64,000 nt of DNA from Dyadobacter sediminis (GCF_005860765.1 NZ_VCEI01000021.1:496001-560000); one strand, 5' to 3'; numbered from the stretch's first letter, positions 1-9,376 are shown. The notes: generated by a model from the sequence alone, not told the origin. Made by a program: numbers and translations.

Positions 1-1540
1 CTGAATACCAGTAAGGCATCATCTGCATGCGCAATTCCGCAACGGCTCTAATCTGCGGCTCCACTTCCGGGAAAGTCCAGGGCTGCATGCTACTCGACCA
101 CGCATTGATCATGGCCATCGGGGAAAAACAAACCGTCTGAAACCGCCTCAGCCATTCTTCCGCCGTTTTGGAAGCCCGCACTTCCGGCGTCCAGAGTACG
201 CCTGCATAGCCGCTGTTGATGAGCGCCGTAATGAAATCCTCGTGACTGTAATTATCGTTGTAAATGACATACGGAAAGGAAGCACCGCCGGCATTGGAAG
301 CACGCACAAGCCCGTAAGTACGCGAACCGTTTCTTCTGAACATGTCATAACTGTATTTCTGAACGAGCAGGCCGTAAGTCTGGCGGAGCTGTTCCGAAGT
401 ATGTCCGGAAGGAAAAGTGGCGACATCGGGCCATAAATAGGAGTCATAACCGTCCACTTCATCGATTTTATATCCGCTTACGCCGATTTTGACATGTTCT
501 TTTTCGAAAAGATCAAACAGTATTTTCGAGGCTTCGGGCATGGACAAATCCGGCACGGTTCCGTTCCAGACCGTATGTGTACCGGTGTAAGGTTCTATTT
601 TTTTGTAAATGGATGCGTCCGGAGAAACATAGGGGTTTGTCCAGAGATTGATCTTGATTTTTAATGAGTCCATTTCGCGGATAAATCCGGAAGGATCGGG
701 AAAGCGCGTTTTGTCCCATTCGAACGTGCATGGATAGGATTTGCTCTGCCAGCCGGGTTCCAGGCCGATGAAATCCAGTGGAAATCCTTTTTGTTCAAAT
801 GCTTTTGCTTCCTGCCTGACCTGTTCCGACGTGTAAAGGCGGTTTACACGCTGCGTAAACCCGAGCCCCCAGCGCGGAGGAAGGCAGCCGCCTCCGCTCA
901 AAAGGTTGAAGCGTTCGATGACGTTCACCGGTTTTGGTCCTGCAAAAACATAAATTTCCACACCTTCGGCCGGAACAAGCATCTCAACCGCATCGGAATA
1001 CGGCCTTGCACTCCAGTTTTCATCCGTGTTGCGATCCTGTACTTCGGGCGGGTTCTTACTGTCTTTCCGTACGCCGGAACCTGCGTAAACATCTATGTAT
1101 CTGGCAGCATTTACAAAAATTCCGTAACCCAGTGAAGAAACATAAAACGGAACCGGCGCATGCGTACGGCCGTTGTCGGATTTTCCGTAATGATCGGCAT
1201 GCAGCTGAAGAATCTGTCCGCGCTGGTGAATGTGCTGGAAATTCAGGCCAAACCCGAACAGCTGTTCTTTTTTCTCAAGCGGAAACCGGAGGTATGTTTT
1301 GCCGTTTATTACCCTGGCATCAATGTCTGCCTTGTTTAATGGAAAGGGGGCATTTTCCAGTTTTTCCAAAGCCGGCGAAGGGATGGCACCGGCGGCTTTC
1401 AGAAGATCGTAGGAGTCCGGTTTTCCGGCTATGCCTTTCCAGATTCCGGGATGTATTTCGTTCCATTCCATACTTTGCGCAAAGAGGAGCGAAGGAATGC
1501 AGAGTAAAAGACAAAAGATGCTGCGTGGAAAGTTGCTCAT
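1..1540 (-). CDS. secreted GH31-family alpha-glycosidase, 3' end outside the window
   Basis: An open frame runs leftward from ATG at 1538-1540 to base 1 without a stop, giving about 513 visible residues. The first 22 residues form a signal peptide (hydrophobic core ending LLFAQS), so the product is exported to the periplasm or outer surface. The middle resembles glycoside hydrolase family 31 (alpha-glucosidases and alpha-xylosidases): PPRWGLGF, then GLEPGWQ, then YKIDEVDG, where the Asp after KI fits the family nucleophile. Further on, RASNAGG followed by IYNDNYSHED fits the acid/base Asp region. The exact sugar substrate cannot be read from the motifs. The gene is divergent from the aminotransferase at 1742 across a 200-base gap. 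The C-terminal part of the barrel and the beta-sandwich domains lie outside the window. Family assignment is fairly sure, specificity unknown. Confidence 0.85.
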   Translation of the reverse strand, partial: MSNFPRSIFCLLLCIPSLLFAQSMEWNEIHPGIWKGIAGKPDSYDLLKAAGAIPSPALEKLENAPFPLNKADIDARVINGKTYLRFPLEKKEQLFGFGLNFQHIHQRGQILQLHADHYGKSDNGRTHAPVPFYVSSLGYGIFVNAARYIDVYAGSGVRKDSKNPPEVQDRNTDENWSARPYSDAVEMLVPAEGVEIYVFAGPKPVNVIERFNLLSGGGCLPPRWGLGFTQRVNRLYTSEQVRQEAKAFEQKGFPLDFIGLEPGWQSKSYPCTFEWDKTRFPDPSGFIREMDSLKIKINLWTNPYVSPDASIYKKIEPYTGTHTVWNGTVPDLSMPEASKILFDLFEKEHVKIGVSGYKIDEVDGYDSYLWPDVATFPSGHTSEQLRQTYGLLVQKYSYDMFRRNGSRTYGLVRASNAGGASFPYVIYNDNYSHEDFITALINSGYAGVLWTPEVRASKTAEEWLRRFQTVCFSPMAMINAWSSSMQPWTFPEVEPQIRAVAELRMQMMPYWYS

Positions 1541-1741
1541 ATGAAAAAGCGAGATAAGCGATCAAAGAATAGAAGCCTTTATCAGGATTTTATACTATTC
1601 GTCAGCATGATCCGACCGAAAGAAAAGGAATAATGTTGTTTACAGACCGGCAACGGTATCAAATTGGTTACAACCGTTATATTTGGATTTGCTGCGTTAT
1701 GCAGGTTTTTAATATCATGCTGAAGAAATCATCTTTAACCT

Positions 1742-2905
1742 ATGTCTGCTGAGAAACGAAGCGATTCCAAGCTTCCCAATGTAGGAACGACCATTTTTAC
1801 AAGAATGTCCAGGCTGGCGGAAGAGCATCAGGCCATTAATCTTGCACAGGGCTTTCCGGAATTTGACTGTACGCCGGAACTGAAACGTATGGTGGAAAAT
1901 TCCATGAGTTCGGGTAAAAACCAGTATGCACCCATGGCCGGCATCATGCCGCTGCGGGAAGCAATTTCAGAAAAGGTACTGAAAAGTTATTACAGGCAAT
2001 ATCATCCGGAAACCGAAATAACCATTACAAGCGGTGCAACGGAAGCACTTTACACCGCCATAACGGCTTCAGTGCGCCCGGGCGATGAAGTAATTGTATT
2101 TGAACCAGCTTACGACAGCTATGTTCCCGCTATTGAACTGAATGGCGGAATCCCGGTTTTCATTACACTTGATCCGCAGTATCAATCTGTTGACTGGAAT
2201 GAAGTCAGGTCGAAAATCACTTCCAAAACCAAAGCAATTATCATCAATACGCCGCATAATCCTACGGGAAACGTATGGATGCAGGCGGATATGCAGCAAC
2301 TGGCGCTGCTTGCGGAAAAACATGACCTGACTGTTATCAGCGATGAAGTTTACGAGCATATCATTTTTGACGGGCGTATTCATATTTCTACCGCTTCCAT
2401 TCCTGCGCTTGCAGAACGCACGTTCCTGTGCGGCTCATTTGGTAAAACTTTTCACATTACCGGCTGGAAAACAGGTTACTGCATGGCGCCGGCAGCAATG
2501 ACCGCAGAATTCCGGAAAATACACCAATACCTCGTTTTCAGTGTTGCAACGCCTTTTCAATACGCCATTGCCGAGTATTTGCAAAAACCGGAGCATTATA
2601 CCGCTTTGTCCGCATTTTACCAGAACAAGCGCGACCTTTTCAACGAGGCCATTGCGGGTACCGGATTTATTTTCAGGCCTTCGCAGGGAAGTTTTTTTCA
2701 GAATGTATCGTATCAGAATTTGTCTGATGATAAAGATGTTGCCGTGGCCGAGAGGCTGACGGCAGAGGCGGGTGTGGCTTCCATTCCGGTTTCTTCTTTC
2801 TATTCCAAAGATGTGGATTACAAGGTACTCCGGTTTTGTTTTGCAAAAAATGACGATACCTTGCTCCGTGCCGCCGAGCAGCTTTACCGGTTTGTCTGGA
2901 ATTGA
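1742..2905 (+). CDS. ybdL: methionine/aromatic-type PLP aminotransferase, YbdL-like
   Basis: The 387-residue class I/II aminotransferase matches the length and motif order of E. coli YbdL, a methionine-preferring transaminase that converts the amino acid to its 2-oxo acid using pyridoxal phosphate. Visible landmarks are KLPNVGTTIF near residue 10, INLAQGFPEFD at 32-42, NTPHNPTG at 169-176, SDEVYEH at 200-206 and the PLP-lysine motif SFGKTFH with Lys235. GWKTGY and LRFCFAK near the C-terminus fit the arginine that binds the substrate carboxylate. A TATATTTG at 1678-1685 matches the Bacteroidota -7 element, but no good -33 partner is seen. The gene stands alone and is convergent with the permease at 2982. 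A role in methionine recycling is inferred from family; metE and metH lie in the same window but are not adjacent. Confidence 0.88.
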   Translation: MSAEKRSDSKLPNVGTTIFTRMSRLAEEHQAINLAQGFPEFDCTPELKRMVENSMSSGKNQYAPMAGIMPLREAISEKVLKSYYRQYHPETEITITSGATEALYTAITASVRPGDEVIVFEPAYDSYVPAIELNGGIPVFITLDPQYQSVDWNEVRSKITSKTKAIIINTPHNPTGNVWMQADMQQLALLAEKHDLTVISDEVYEHIIFDGRIHISTASIPALAERTFLCGSFGKTFHITGWKTGYCMAPAAMTAEFRKIHQYLVFSVATPFQYAIAEYLQKPEHYTALSAFYQNKRDLFNEAIAGTGFIFRPSQGSFFQNVSYQNLSDDKDVAVAERLTAEAGVASIPVSSFYSKDVDYKVLRFCFAKNDDTLLRAAEQLYRFVWN

Positions 2906-2981
2906 TTTTTCTGAACAGCCCGTCCGTTTTCAGCTTATGATGTTACTTGTCCCGGAATAAAGTCGAAAAAATCAGCCGCCG

Positions 2982-4217
2982 TTATTTCTTGAAAAGCAAA
3001 GCCCTTATCGGCTGGATTTTGGTAATGATCAGCGTAGGAATCAGCAGGATAAGTCCCGAAATAACAATGGTAATAATATTCACCATCAGAAATATCGGCC
3101 AGTCAAACACGATGGGGACCGTGTCCATGTAATAATTGACAGGGTCGAGGGAAATGAGTTTGAAATGGTACTGAATCCAGCAGAAAAGCAGGCCGACCGC
3201 ATTGCCGATGATCAGTCCGCGCCGGACCATGTAAAGCCCGACTCTCAGAAAAACCCGTCTGATCTGTTTGTTCGGGCTTCCAAGCGTTTTCAGTAACCCG
3301 ATCAAAGGCGTGCGTTCCATGATCATGACCAGCAAAATGGAGATCATGTTGAAACAGGCAACAAAAAGAATGAGCGTGAGGAAAACAGCCGTATTGCGGT
3401 CCAGTAAAATAAGCCAGTCAAAAATTTGCGGAAAGCTGCTGGTTACTTTCTGCAGATAAACCGAAGGCGGAAGGATCATTTTCAAACGATCGGAAACTTC
3501 ATCGAGTTTCTCAAAATCTTTTAAGTAAACTTCATAAGTCCCGATGGAATCCGGTCCCCAGCCATTCAGCCGCTGAACAAGCGCGAGGTCGCCGATGACG
3601 AGATTGTTGTCAAATTCCTCCATCTGCGTGTCGTAAATGCCCGAAATGTTCAGTTTTCTGGGACGTGGCGGATTCTGCAGGGTATACAGAATTACATCGT
3701 CGCCCGTTTTCAGCCGGAGTTGCGCGGCAACTTTCCTGCTGATCAGTATCTCAGACGAATAGCCGTATTTGATGGACGAAGAGTCTTTTCTGCTGATCAG
3801 ATTTCCATCCTTAAGGCTGCTTTTGAAAGCATCCCAGTCATAATCCTCGCCGACGCCTTTCAGAATAATCCCTTTTATTTCCTCCGGTGTTTTCAGGATT
3901 CCCGATTTATGCGCGACGGTTTGCCAGCGTTTTATTTCAGGGATTTTGGGCAATGCATCCGAAACAGCGTTTTTGAGCGGGATCGGGCCTTCTTCATACG
4001 TGTTGCCGATTGAAAAGGAACTGATGTTGATATGCGCCCCGAAAAGGAATATTTTTTGCTGGATTGTTTGCTTGAAGCCGAGCAGGACGGCAAATGCAAT
4101 GATTCCGACGGCAACTCCAACAGCAATGCTGGCAACGCCTATTCTTGAAACTGTGGCCGAAAATGAGCCTGCTTCGTTATGACGAATGCGTTTGGCAATG
4201 AAAGAGGGAAATTGCAA
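2982..4217 (-). CDS. FtsX-like ABC permease, LolC/LolE type lipoprotein-releasing subunit
   Basis: This 411-residue inner-membrane protein has the layout of LolC/LolE permeases. The N-terminus is short and cytoplasmic (FPSFIAKRI), followed by a transmembrane helix at about 25-47. A large periplasmic domain comes next (about 50-265), then three helices between about 270 and 405, with MERTPLIGLLKTLG in the cytoplasmic coupling region. In proteobacteria this family extracts lipoproteins from the inner membrane using the ATPase LolD; Bacteroidota members are usually annotated the same way. No ATPase gene lies next to it, so LolD would be encoded elsewhere. The gene is divergent from nadE across 136 bases. 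Assignment to the FtsX/Lol family is strong; actual lipoprotein release is inferred. Confidence 0.82.
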   Translation of the reverse strand: MQFPSFIAKRIRHNEAGSFSATVSRIGVASIAVGVAVGIIAFAVLLGFKQTIQQKIFLFGAHINISSFSIGNTYEEGPIPLKNAVSDALPKIPEIKRWQTVAHKSGILKTPEEIKGIILKGVGEDYDWDAFKSSLKDGNLISRKDSSSIKYGYSSEILISRKVAAQLRLKTGDDVILYTLQNPPRPRKLNISGIYDTQMEEFDNNLVIGDLALVQRLNGWGPDSIGTYEVYLKDFEKLDEVSDRLKMILPPSVYLQKVTSSFPQIFDWLILLDRNTAVFLTLILFVACFNMISILLVMIMERTPLIGLLKTLGSPNKQIRRVFLRVGLYMVRRGLIIGNAVGLLFCWIQYHFKLISLDPVNYYMDTVPIVFDWPIFLMVNIITIVISGLILLIPTLIITKIQPIRALLFKK

Positions 4218-4353
4218 GAGGAATCAGTTAATTTTATGTTCAGCAAAAATAGGGAAAAAGTTTGCCCGTATGAAAAAGCAAATTTTATTAAGTTGCCGGC
4301 ATACAGTTTTTATGCATAACAGAATCTTTATTCATTAATCAGATACTAATTCT

Positions 4354-6414
4354 ATGCCTTTGATCAAAGCGGCTTCCGGAGTAGTCAATCAAACGCCGAT
4401 GGCGTGGGAATCCAACACAAGGAATATTATAAATGCCATAGAAGAAGCCAGAAAACAACAGGTGACTTTGTTGTGCCTGCCGGAACTGTGCATTTCGGGT
4501 TATGGTTGCGACGATTACTTTTTTGCTCCCGATCTTGTTGAACAGGCGCAGCGCTGCCTGCTCGAGATTGTGCAGGAAACGGCCGGAATGGTGGTGGCAG
4601 TCGGGTTGCCGGTAAGGCATAACACGAGCATTTACAATGCTGCCTGCCTGATTTCCAACAAACAGATCGTGGGTTTTTACTGTAAACAGTTTCTGGCTAA
4701 CAACGGCATTCATTATGAAGCGCGCTGGTTTCGCCCGTGGCAGCCGGGCATTGTGGAAAGCATTGAAATAAACCAAATGCTGTACCCGATCGGCGATGTC
4801 GTGTTTGATATCGTTAACGGGCCTATTCAGGGCGGATCAAATGGCGTGAAAATTGCCTTTGAAATCTGTGAAGACGGCTGGGTTGCCAATCGTCCGGCCA
4901 GACGTCATTACGAGCGCGGCGTGGATATTATCCTGAATCCGAGCGCAAGCCATTTTGCATTCAACAAGTTCATGACGCGTGAAAAGCTGGTTGTGGATGC
5001 TTCCAGGGCATTTTCGTGCAGTTATATTTATACCAATTTACTGGGTAATGAAGCGGGACGCGCGGTTTATGACGGCGATTCCATGATCGCATCCAACGGC
5101 GATCTGCTGGCTTCAAGCCCGCGTTTCAGTTACGAGGATTATCTGATTACGACAGCGGTTATCGATACGGAAATTACCAGATTAAGCCAGGTTCAGAGCA
5201 AAATCACCGTTCCGACAAAAGACAGGACGTGGCGGGTACAGGGCCGGTTTGATTTTCCGGTGATTGATCCGGTTCCGCAGCAGGTTCCGGATATTGAGCC
5301 GTTTGAAAAAGGAGGCGCGCTGAAAGAAGAGGAATTTGCCCGCGCAGTCTGTCTGGCCATGTTTGATTATTTAAGAAAAAGCAAATCCAGAGGTTTTACC
5401 ATTTCGCTTTCCGGCGGAGCGGACTCCTGTGCATGTACCGCCTTGTGCGGGCTGATGATCCGGCTTGCCGATGAAAGCATCGGAATGGAAAAATTCAAAC
5501 AGAAGCTTTCCTATATACAGGAAATCCAGCATGCGGAAACCGAAGAAGATCTTGCGCTGGCATTGATCCACAATATTTATCAGGGAACAGAAAACAGCTC
5601 CACGGACACGCTCGAATCCGCGCAGTCCCTGGCGGAATCCATCGGTTCCACTTTTTACAATGTCAATATCAACGGGCTTGTCGAAACGTACAAAGGCCTG
5701 ATCGAAGAACAGATCGGCCGGAAACTGACGTGGGAACAGGACGATATTGCACTGCAGAATATTCAGGCGCGTGTTCGTGCCCCGGGCGTGTGGCTGCTGA
5801 CGAACTTGTCCAATCATTTGCTGCTTTCCACTTCCAACCGCTCGGAAGTAGCCGTCGGATATGCCACGATGGACGGCGATACGGCGGGAAGCATCAGTCC
5901 GCTGGCCGGCATTGACAAGCATTATCTGCGGCAATGGCTCCGCTGGCTGGAAACGGCCGGATGCGAGGTGAAAGGCAAACACATTAAAATTGAAGGTCTG
6001 AAAAAAGTAAACAGCCTGCAGCCAACCGCGGAACTGCGCCCGCTTGCCAATACGCAGACGGACGAAGCGGATCTGATGCCATACGAATTCCTGAATGTAC
6101 TGGAAAAACACGCCATCCGGGATAAAAAATCGCCGCTGGAATGTTACCGCAATCTTCAGGTCGGTTATAAAGGAATTTATGCCAGCGAGCAGATTCTTGC
6201 CTGGACAGAACGTTTCTTCAAGTTATGGAGCCGGAATCAGTGGAAAAGGGAACGCTATGCGCCGTCTTTCCATCTGGACGATCTGAACCTTGATCCGAGA
6301 ACGTGGTGCCGTTTCCCGATTCTTTCAGGAGGATTTGAAACCGAACTGGCAGAATTGCGTGCCTATGCAGAAGGCAGTTCCATGCAGAACGGAAGAAAAA
6401 GGATCGGATTTTAA
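4354..6414 (+). CDS. nadE: glutamine-dependent NAD(+) synthetase
   Basis: NadE makes NAD+ from nicotinic acid adenine dinucleotide with ATP and ammonia released from glutamine. The 686-residue protein has both halves of the long form. The N-terminal nitrilase-type glutaminase domain (about 1-290) carries Glu44 in LCLPELCISGY, Lys111 in FYCKQF and nucleophile Cys172 in FEICEDGW. The C-terminal synthetase domain carries the ATP pyrophosphatase loop SLSGGADS at 351-358. Later motifs STSNRSEVAVGY and TMDGDTAG also fit the family. Length agrees with bacterial two-domain enzymes. The ATG at 4354 follows an AT-rich leader, and the first residues already start the nitrilase fold. It is a single-gene unit closed by a hairpin at 6434-6463. 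Confidence 0.95.
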   Translation: MPLIKAASGVVNQTPMAWESNTRNIINAIEEARKQQVTLLCLPELCISGYGCDDYFFAPDLVEQAQRCLLEIVQETAGMVVAVGLPVRHNTSIYNAACLISNKQIVGFYCKQFLANNGIHYEARWFRPWQPGIVESIEINQMLYPIGDVVFDIVNGPIQGGSNGVKIAFEICEDGWVANRPARRHYERGVDIILNPSASHFAFNKFMTREKLVVDASRAFSCSYIYTNLLGNEAGRAVYDGDSMIASNGDLLASSPRFSYEDYLITTAVIDTEITRLSQVQSKITVPTKDRTWRVQGRFDFPVIDPVPQQVPDIEPFEKGGALKEEEFARAVCLAMFDYLRKSKSRGFTISLSGGADSCACTALCGLMIRLADESIGMEKFKQKLSYIQEIQHAETEEDLALALIHNIYQGTENSSTDTLESAQSLAESIGSTFYNVNINGLVETYKGLIEEQIGRKLTWEQDDIALQNIQARVRAPGVWLLTNLSNHLLLSTSNRSEVAVGYATMDGDTAGSISPLAGIDKHYLRQWLRWLETAGCEVKGKHIKIEGLKKVNSLQPTAELRPLANTQTDEADLMPYEFLNVLEKHAIRDKKSPLECYRNLQVGYKGIYASEQILAWTERFFKLWSRNQWKRERYAPSFHLDDLNLDPRTWCRFPILSGGFETELAELRAYAEGSSMQNGRKRIGF

Positions 6415-6433
6415 TAGATAAACAAGCTTCTTG

Positions 6434-6463
6434 ATGGCCGGTATTTTCAGGAATGCCGGCCAT
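6434..6463 (+). terminator. hairpin terminator after nadE, shared convergent gap
   Basis: A 12-base stem (6434-6445 with 6452-6463, one G-U pair) encloses a 6-base loop and is followed by TATTTTG. It lies 19 bases after the nadE stop and just before the end of the opposing dipeptidase gene, so it may serve both. Confidence 0.65.
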
Positions 6464-6470
6464 TATTTTG

Positions 6471-7178
6471 TCATTTGATCATTCCATATTTTGCACGGGC
6501 AGCACTTTTGGACATGCCGTCGAAATGCCACCATTCGGTTGTATTGGTTTTGAAGCCGGCTTGTGTCATCACGAGTCGCAGGATTTTTCGGTTATCAATC
6601 TGCTTTTGGGACAACTTGCCTTTTTTCAGCATTTCCGGCTCGGAGCGCGGGTAAGCAAGCGGACCGAAAAAGTCGAATTTGGTGCCCATATCCAGCGGAA
6701 TGCCTTTTTCATCTGCAACCGTCAGATCCACCGCACAGCCAAAATTATGATTCGAGCCTATTTTCGGATCAGCTACATACTGCGTTTTGCTTTTTTGAGG
6801 GATTTTTAAATGGTCCAGGGCATTCCAGAGGTCGTATTGTACCGAATTGGGCCGGGCTGCATCGTATACAAGCAGTCTGTAGCCGGGGTGCGATTGTTTC
6901 AGAAGTGTGTTTGCCTGTTTCAGTCTTCTGGCCATTTCCGGCTGTAAATACGCATTTTCAAGATTCCCGTAAACGTCTTTTCCAATGAAATTATCCGTCG
7001 TGGAATATTTCAGCTCAACCTTGATGTCCGGGTCAATGGTCTGAATATTGACCAGTCCCTGTTCTATCATTTTCTGCTCAATAGCCGGAATTGCACGCTT
7101 GTTTACATCTTTTTGACTATAACTGCTGAAATAAAAAAGGCAATGGATTAAACTGAAAAAGAAAACTTTCTGAGGCAT
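6471..7178 (-). CDS. ddpX: D-Ala-D-Ala dipeptidase, VanX/DdpX-like (M15D)
   Basis: This is a zinc D,D-dipeptidase of peptidase family M15D, which cleaves free D-alanyl-D-alanine. Motifs are DAARP in the middle, the zinc-binding stretch SNHNFGCAVDLTV (His and Asp ligands) and EWWHFDG near the C-terminus (catalytic Glu and third ligand His). I chose ATG at 7178 over an upstream in-frame ATG at 7211. It follows an AT-rich leader and begins a normal signal peptide (hydrophobic FFFSLIHCLFYFSSYS then Q), giving 235 residues and export to the periplasm. Nothing around it (no vanA or vanH-like genes) suggests glycopeptide resistance, so peptidoglycan turnover or dipeptide use is the likelier role. 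Confidence 0.88.
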   Translation of the reverse strand: MPQKVFFFSLIHCLFYFSSYSQKDVNKRAIPAIEQKMIEQGLVNIQTIDPDIKVELKYSTTDNFIGKDVYGNLENAYLQPEMARRLKQANTLLKQSHPGYRLLVYDAARPNSVQYDLWNALDHLKIPQKSKTQYVADPKIGSNHNFGCAVDLTVADEKGIPLDMGTKFDFFGPLAYPRSEPEMLKKGKLSQKQIDNRKILRLVMTQAGFKTNTTEWWHFDGMSKSAARAKYGMIK

Positions 7179-7260
7179 AAAAAAATGAATATCTGTTGCG
7201 AACTGCTGCAAAGATATTCATTTCCCGATGGTATACTTTCCCGGTTCAGAACCGCCGGAA

Positions 7261-8304
7261 TCAGTATCTTTTGATATTGATGCTCGTAAGCCCGCCTTCG
7301 AAGTGAACGATAATTTTATTTGCAGACTGTTCAAAATCCGGTGAACGGTACAATCCGTTACTTACCTTATCCATGTCGTCCATGTTTTTTGCATTCAGCG
7401 CGCCGTCCATATGCATTTCGCAGCCGACTGTTTTTGGTATTTCGAGCGTAACGGATGCAACGCCGGCTTCAATTTCAACATTGGATTCTGCAAGTTTGCT
7501 TCCCATCCGGATTTTCATGTCCGCAACGCCGGTACTTACTTTCAGCTTTTCCACTTTGTAGTTACTGAAATCAAAATTGCCGTTCCCGGCCCCGATGCCG
7601 AGATCAATGTTCCAGATCGGTTTTTCATTAAGCTGTATTCTGGCGTGATTGGAAAGTTCGCCTTTTTTTATTTTGATATTTCCGTCTTCCATTTTCAGGT
7701 TCACCGTTGCCGATTTGTCCAGTTTATTGATGGAAGTGTTGGCCAGGAATTTTACTATGGAGCTTTTTGTATTGGCTTCAAAAAGCTTTGCTGTATTTCC
7801 GTCCATTGAAAAGGATCCTGCGCCGCCTTCAAGATGAAAATTGGCTTTCTGTATAAAATCTTCCATTTCATACTTGTAAAAACCGTTTACCGGCCTGCTA
7901 TCATTTTTTCTGCGGCGATCATGCTCATAGTCTCTGTCCTTGTCTTCATCGTCGTTGCGGTCATCGTGATAACTGTCTTCGTCATCATGGTTGTCATCAT
8001 CATCGTCATTCCAGTTGAAGTTCCATTTATCCTTGTGGCGGTCAAAAGCCCTGTCTGTCCGATTGATGATCCCTCCGAAAACAGCAAGTGTAACCAGCAG
8101 CCCGACCAGTCCGCCCGATGCGCCGGAAGTGTTATGTTCCCGTCCCGTTGCAAGCAGGACGGCTCCGGCAATAATAAGTAAAACCGGCCAGTAAGGAAGT
8201 ATTTCATCCCAATGGATATCCAGCAGGTTCAGATTTCGTAGCAGCCAGAGCATTCCAAAAATGATCAGCAGTCCGCCCCAGACCAGTCCGCGCGAGTTTT
8301 TCAT
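7261..8304 (-). CDS. LiaF/DUF5668-like membrane protein with aspartate-rich linker
   Basis: The 347-residue protein starts with two hydrophobic hairpin segments (about 8-26 and 38-54, motif GLLIIFGMLWLLRN) typical of the DUF5668/LiaI-LiaF membrane module. A third hydrophobic stretch lies near 65-80. Then comes a long, very acidic linker (about 95-135) made almost wholly of Asp, Asn, His, Lys and Arg. The C-terminal half (about 145-347) is a soluble beta-rich region of the kind found in LiaF-like cell-wall-stress proteins, with repeated short strands such as VSTGVADMKI and IEAGVASVTLEI. It lies 4 bases after the small DUF5668 gene and shares a direction with the PspC gene, so the three probably form one envelope-stress operon. 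Biochemical function is unknown. Confidence 0.72.
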   Translation of the reverse strand: MKNSRGLVWGGLLIIFGMLWLLRNLNLLDIHWDEILPYWPVLLIIAGAVLLATGREHNTSGASGGLVGLLVTLAVFGGIINRTDRAFDRHKDKWNFNWNDDDDDNHDDEDSYHDDRNDDEDKDRDYEHDRRRKNDSRPVNGFYKYEMEDFIQKANFHLEGGAGSFSMDGNTAKLFEANTKSSIVKFLANTSINKLDKSATVNLKMEDGNIKIKKGELSNHARIQLNEKPIWNIDLGIGAGNGNFDFSNYKVEKLKVSTGVADMKIRMGSKLAESNVEIEAGVASVTLEIPKTVGCEMHMDGALNAKNMDDMDKVSNGLYRSPDFEQSANKIIVHFEGGLTSINIKRY

Positions 8305-8308
8305 GATT

Positions 8309-8494
8309 TTATATGTTTGATCTGTTGGAAATATCAGAATTCAGGAAGTTGCGTAAAAGCAGCAGCCCACCCGTTGTGATCATGATAATCGGCCAGAAAA
8401 AACGGCCGAAATCAAATGATGTAAGTTCTTCTATCAGAAAAAGGGAACCTGTAATGATCAGGATTACGCCCCAGAAAATGTTTCTAAAGTTCAT
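8309..8494 (-). CDS. small two-helix membrane protein, DUF5668-like
   Basis: A 61-residue protein with two hydrophobic helices (about 7-21 and 32-48) joined by a short acidic turn. It repeats the pattern of the membrane module in the neighbours on both sides (IFWGVILIITGSLFLIEEL, then FWPIIMITTGGLLLLRN). The spacing is 57 bases after the PspC gene and 4 bases before the LiaF-like gene. The likeness to the N-terminus of 7261-8304 and the C-terminal helices of 8552-9175 suggests duplication of one module. It is a real gene by context and composition, with unknown function. Confidence 0.7.
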   Translation of the reverse strand: MNFRNIFWGVILIITGSLFLIEELTSFDFGRFFWPIIMITTGGLLLLRNFLNSDISNRSNI

Positions 8495-8551
8495 GGCTGA
8501 AAAGTTAAATGTGAGATTGGGAATGTTACTGTAACTGGAAATGCTTTTTCC

Positions 8552-9175
8552 TCAGTTGACTTTTATAATCTGATCGTCTTCATCATCGTCCCGCTTCTTG
8601 TTTTGCGGATCCTCCGGAAAGTGCGAAGCAGAAGTTGTGGAAGCCGGCGAAAACGGCGTATAAGGCTGCGGCTCAGGATCGGGCGTTACAGGATCAACCG
8701 GCGGAGGCGTCGTAGGATAAACGGTCGTATTGCTTTCCTGATCTTTGTCCCGCTGGCGAAGGATCAGGAATGCGCCGATGGCAATCAGAATTAACGGCCA
8801 GAAATACTGCTTGAACTGGTACCAGATCGGAAAATCATCGACAAGCATCACAGCGCCGAAAAATATCAGCACGCCGCCCAGTATCATCACCGTCTGGTCC
8901 GACCGCTTTTTATCCCAGACGGGATCGGAAGTTCTGGAAGCATTGCTTTCAAAATTTGTAGTGTAAACATCTGCCGCCGGGCCGGTCGGCAGCACCGCCC
9001 AGAGGATGATATAGATAATGCCGGTCCAGCCGAAGCTCGGCGGAATGGGCAGAAGCAGCATGACAACAAATAAAATCCGGACAATAACAACATCTATTTG
9101 CAAGTATTGGGCAATTCCGGACGCAACTCCTCCAAAAACAGCCTGATCAGGTATGCGGTGCAATTTCTTTTCCAT
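8552..9175 (-). CDS. pspC: PspC-domain envelope stress protein
   Basis: A 207-residue protein. Residues 1-60 form a PspC domain: KKLHRIPDQAVFGGVASGIA, then YLQIDVVIVRI, then a hydrophobic helix ending IIYIILWAVLPTG. After a linker, two more helices at about 95-110 and 122-138 resemble the DUF5668 module (FWPLILIAIGAFLILR). The tail is rich in Pro, Thr, Asp and Ser and very acidic at the end. PspC-family proteins sense or relay envelope stress in other bacteria; here no PspA, PspB or PspF partner is visible, so a phage-shock regulon of the E. coli kind is not implied. It is probably the first gene of the three-gene minus-strand group. Confidence 0.78.
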   Translation of the reverse strand: MEKKLHRIPDQAVFGGVASGIAQYLQIDVVIVRILFVVMLLLPIPPSFGWTGIIYIILWAVLPTGPAADVYTTNFESNASRTSDPVWDKKRSDQTVMILGGVLIFFGAVMLVDDFPIWYQFKQYFWPLILIAIGAFLILRQRDKDQESNTTVYPTTPPPVDPVTPDPEPQPYTPFSPASTTSASHFPEDPQNKKRDDDEDDQIIKVN

Positions 9176-9376
9176 GATTAGTTAAACGTTTATTTGTAAT
9201 CAAAGGTAGTAGGTAATGCAAGATACTGTAAACCGAATCATTATTATCGGCTGAATGCCGTGTTAAGCGGATTTATTTGAGGAGAGCCTATTTTGCAAAA
9301 CCGGTCAGGAGCTGCAAAGAGCACTATTTCTGTTGTTTAAAAGTGATTTTATTTAACTATAACCCATCAAAAAACC

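Noticed and set aside
791-1557. Plus-strand open frames of 114 and 207 codons at the left edge
   Set aside because: They lie opposite the GH31 gene, which is continuous on the minus strand from 1540 to base 1 with motifs of the family. They have many Cys, His and Arg and no domain pattern.
6471-7178. Vancomycin resistance gene
   Set aside because: VanX-like dipeptidases are widespread and there are no vanH, vanA or regulator genes nearby.
7900-8050. Repeated ATC/GTC-rich tract as a possible CRISPR or microsatellite
   Set aside because: It encodes the Asp- and Asn-rich linker of the LiaF-like protein in frame; no regular repeat-spacer spacing. No CRISPR array was seen anywhere in the window.
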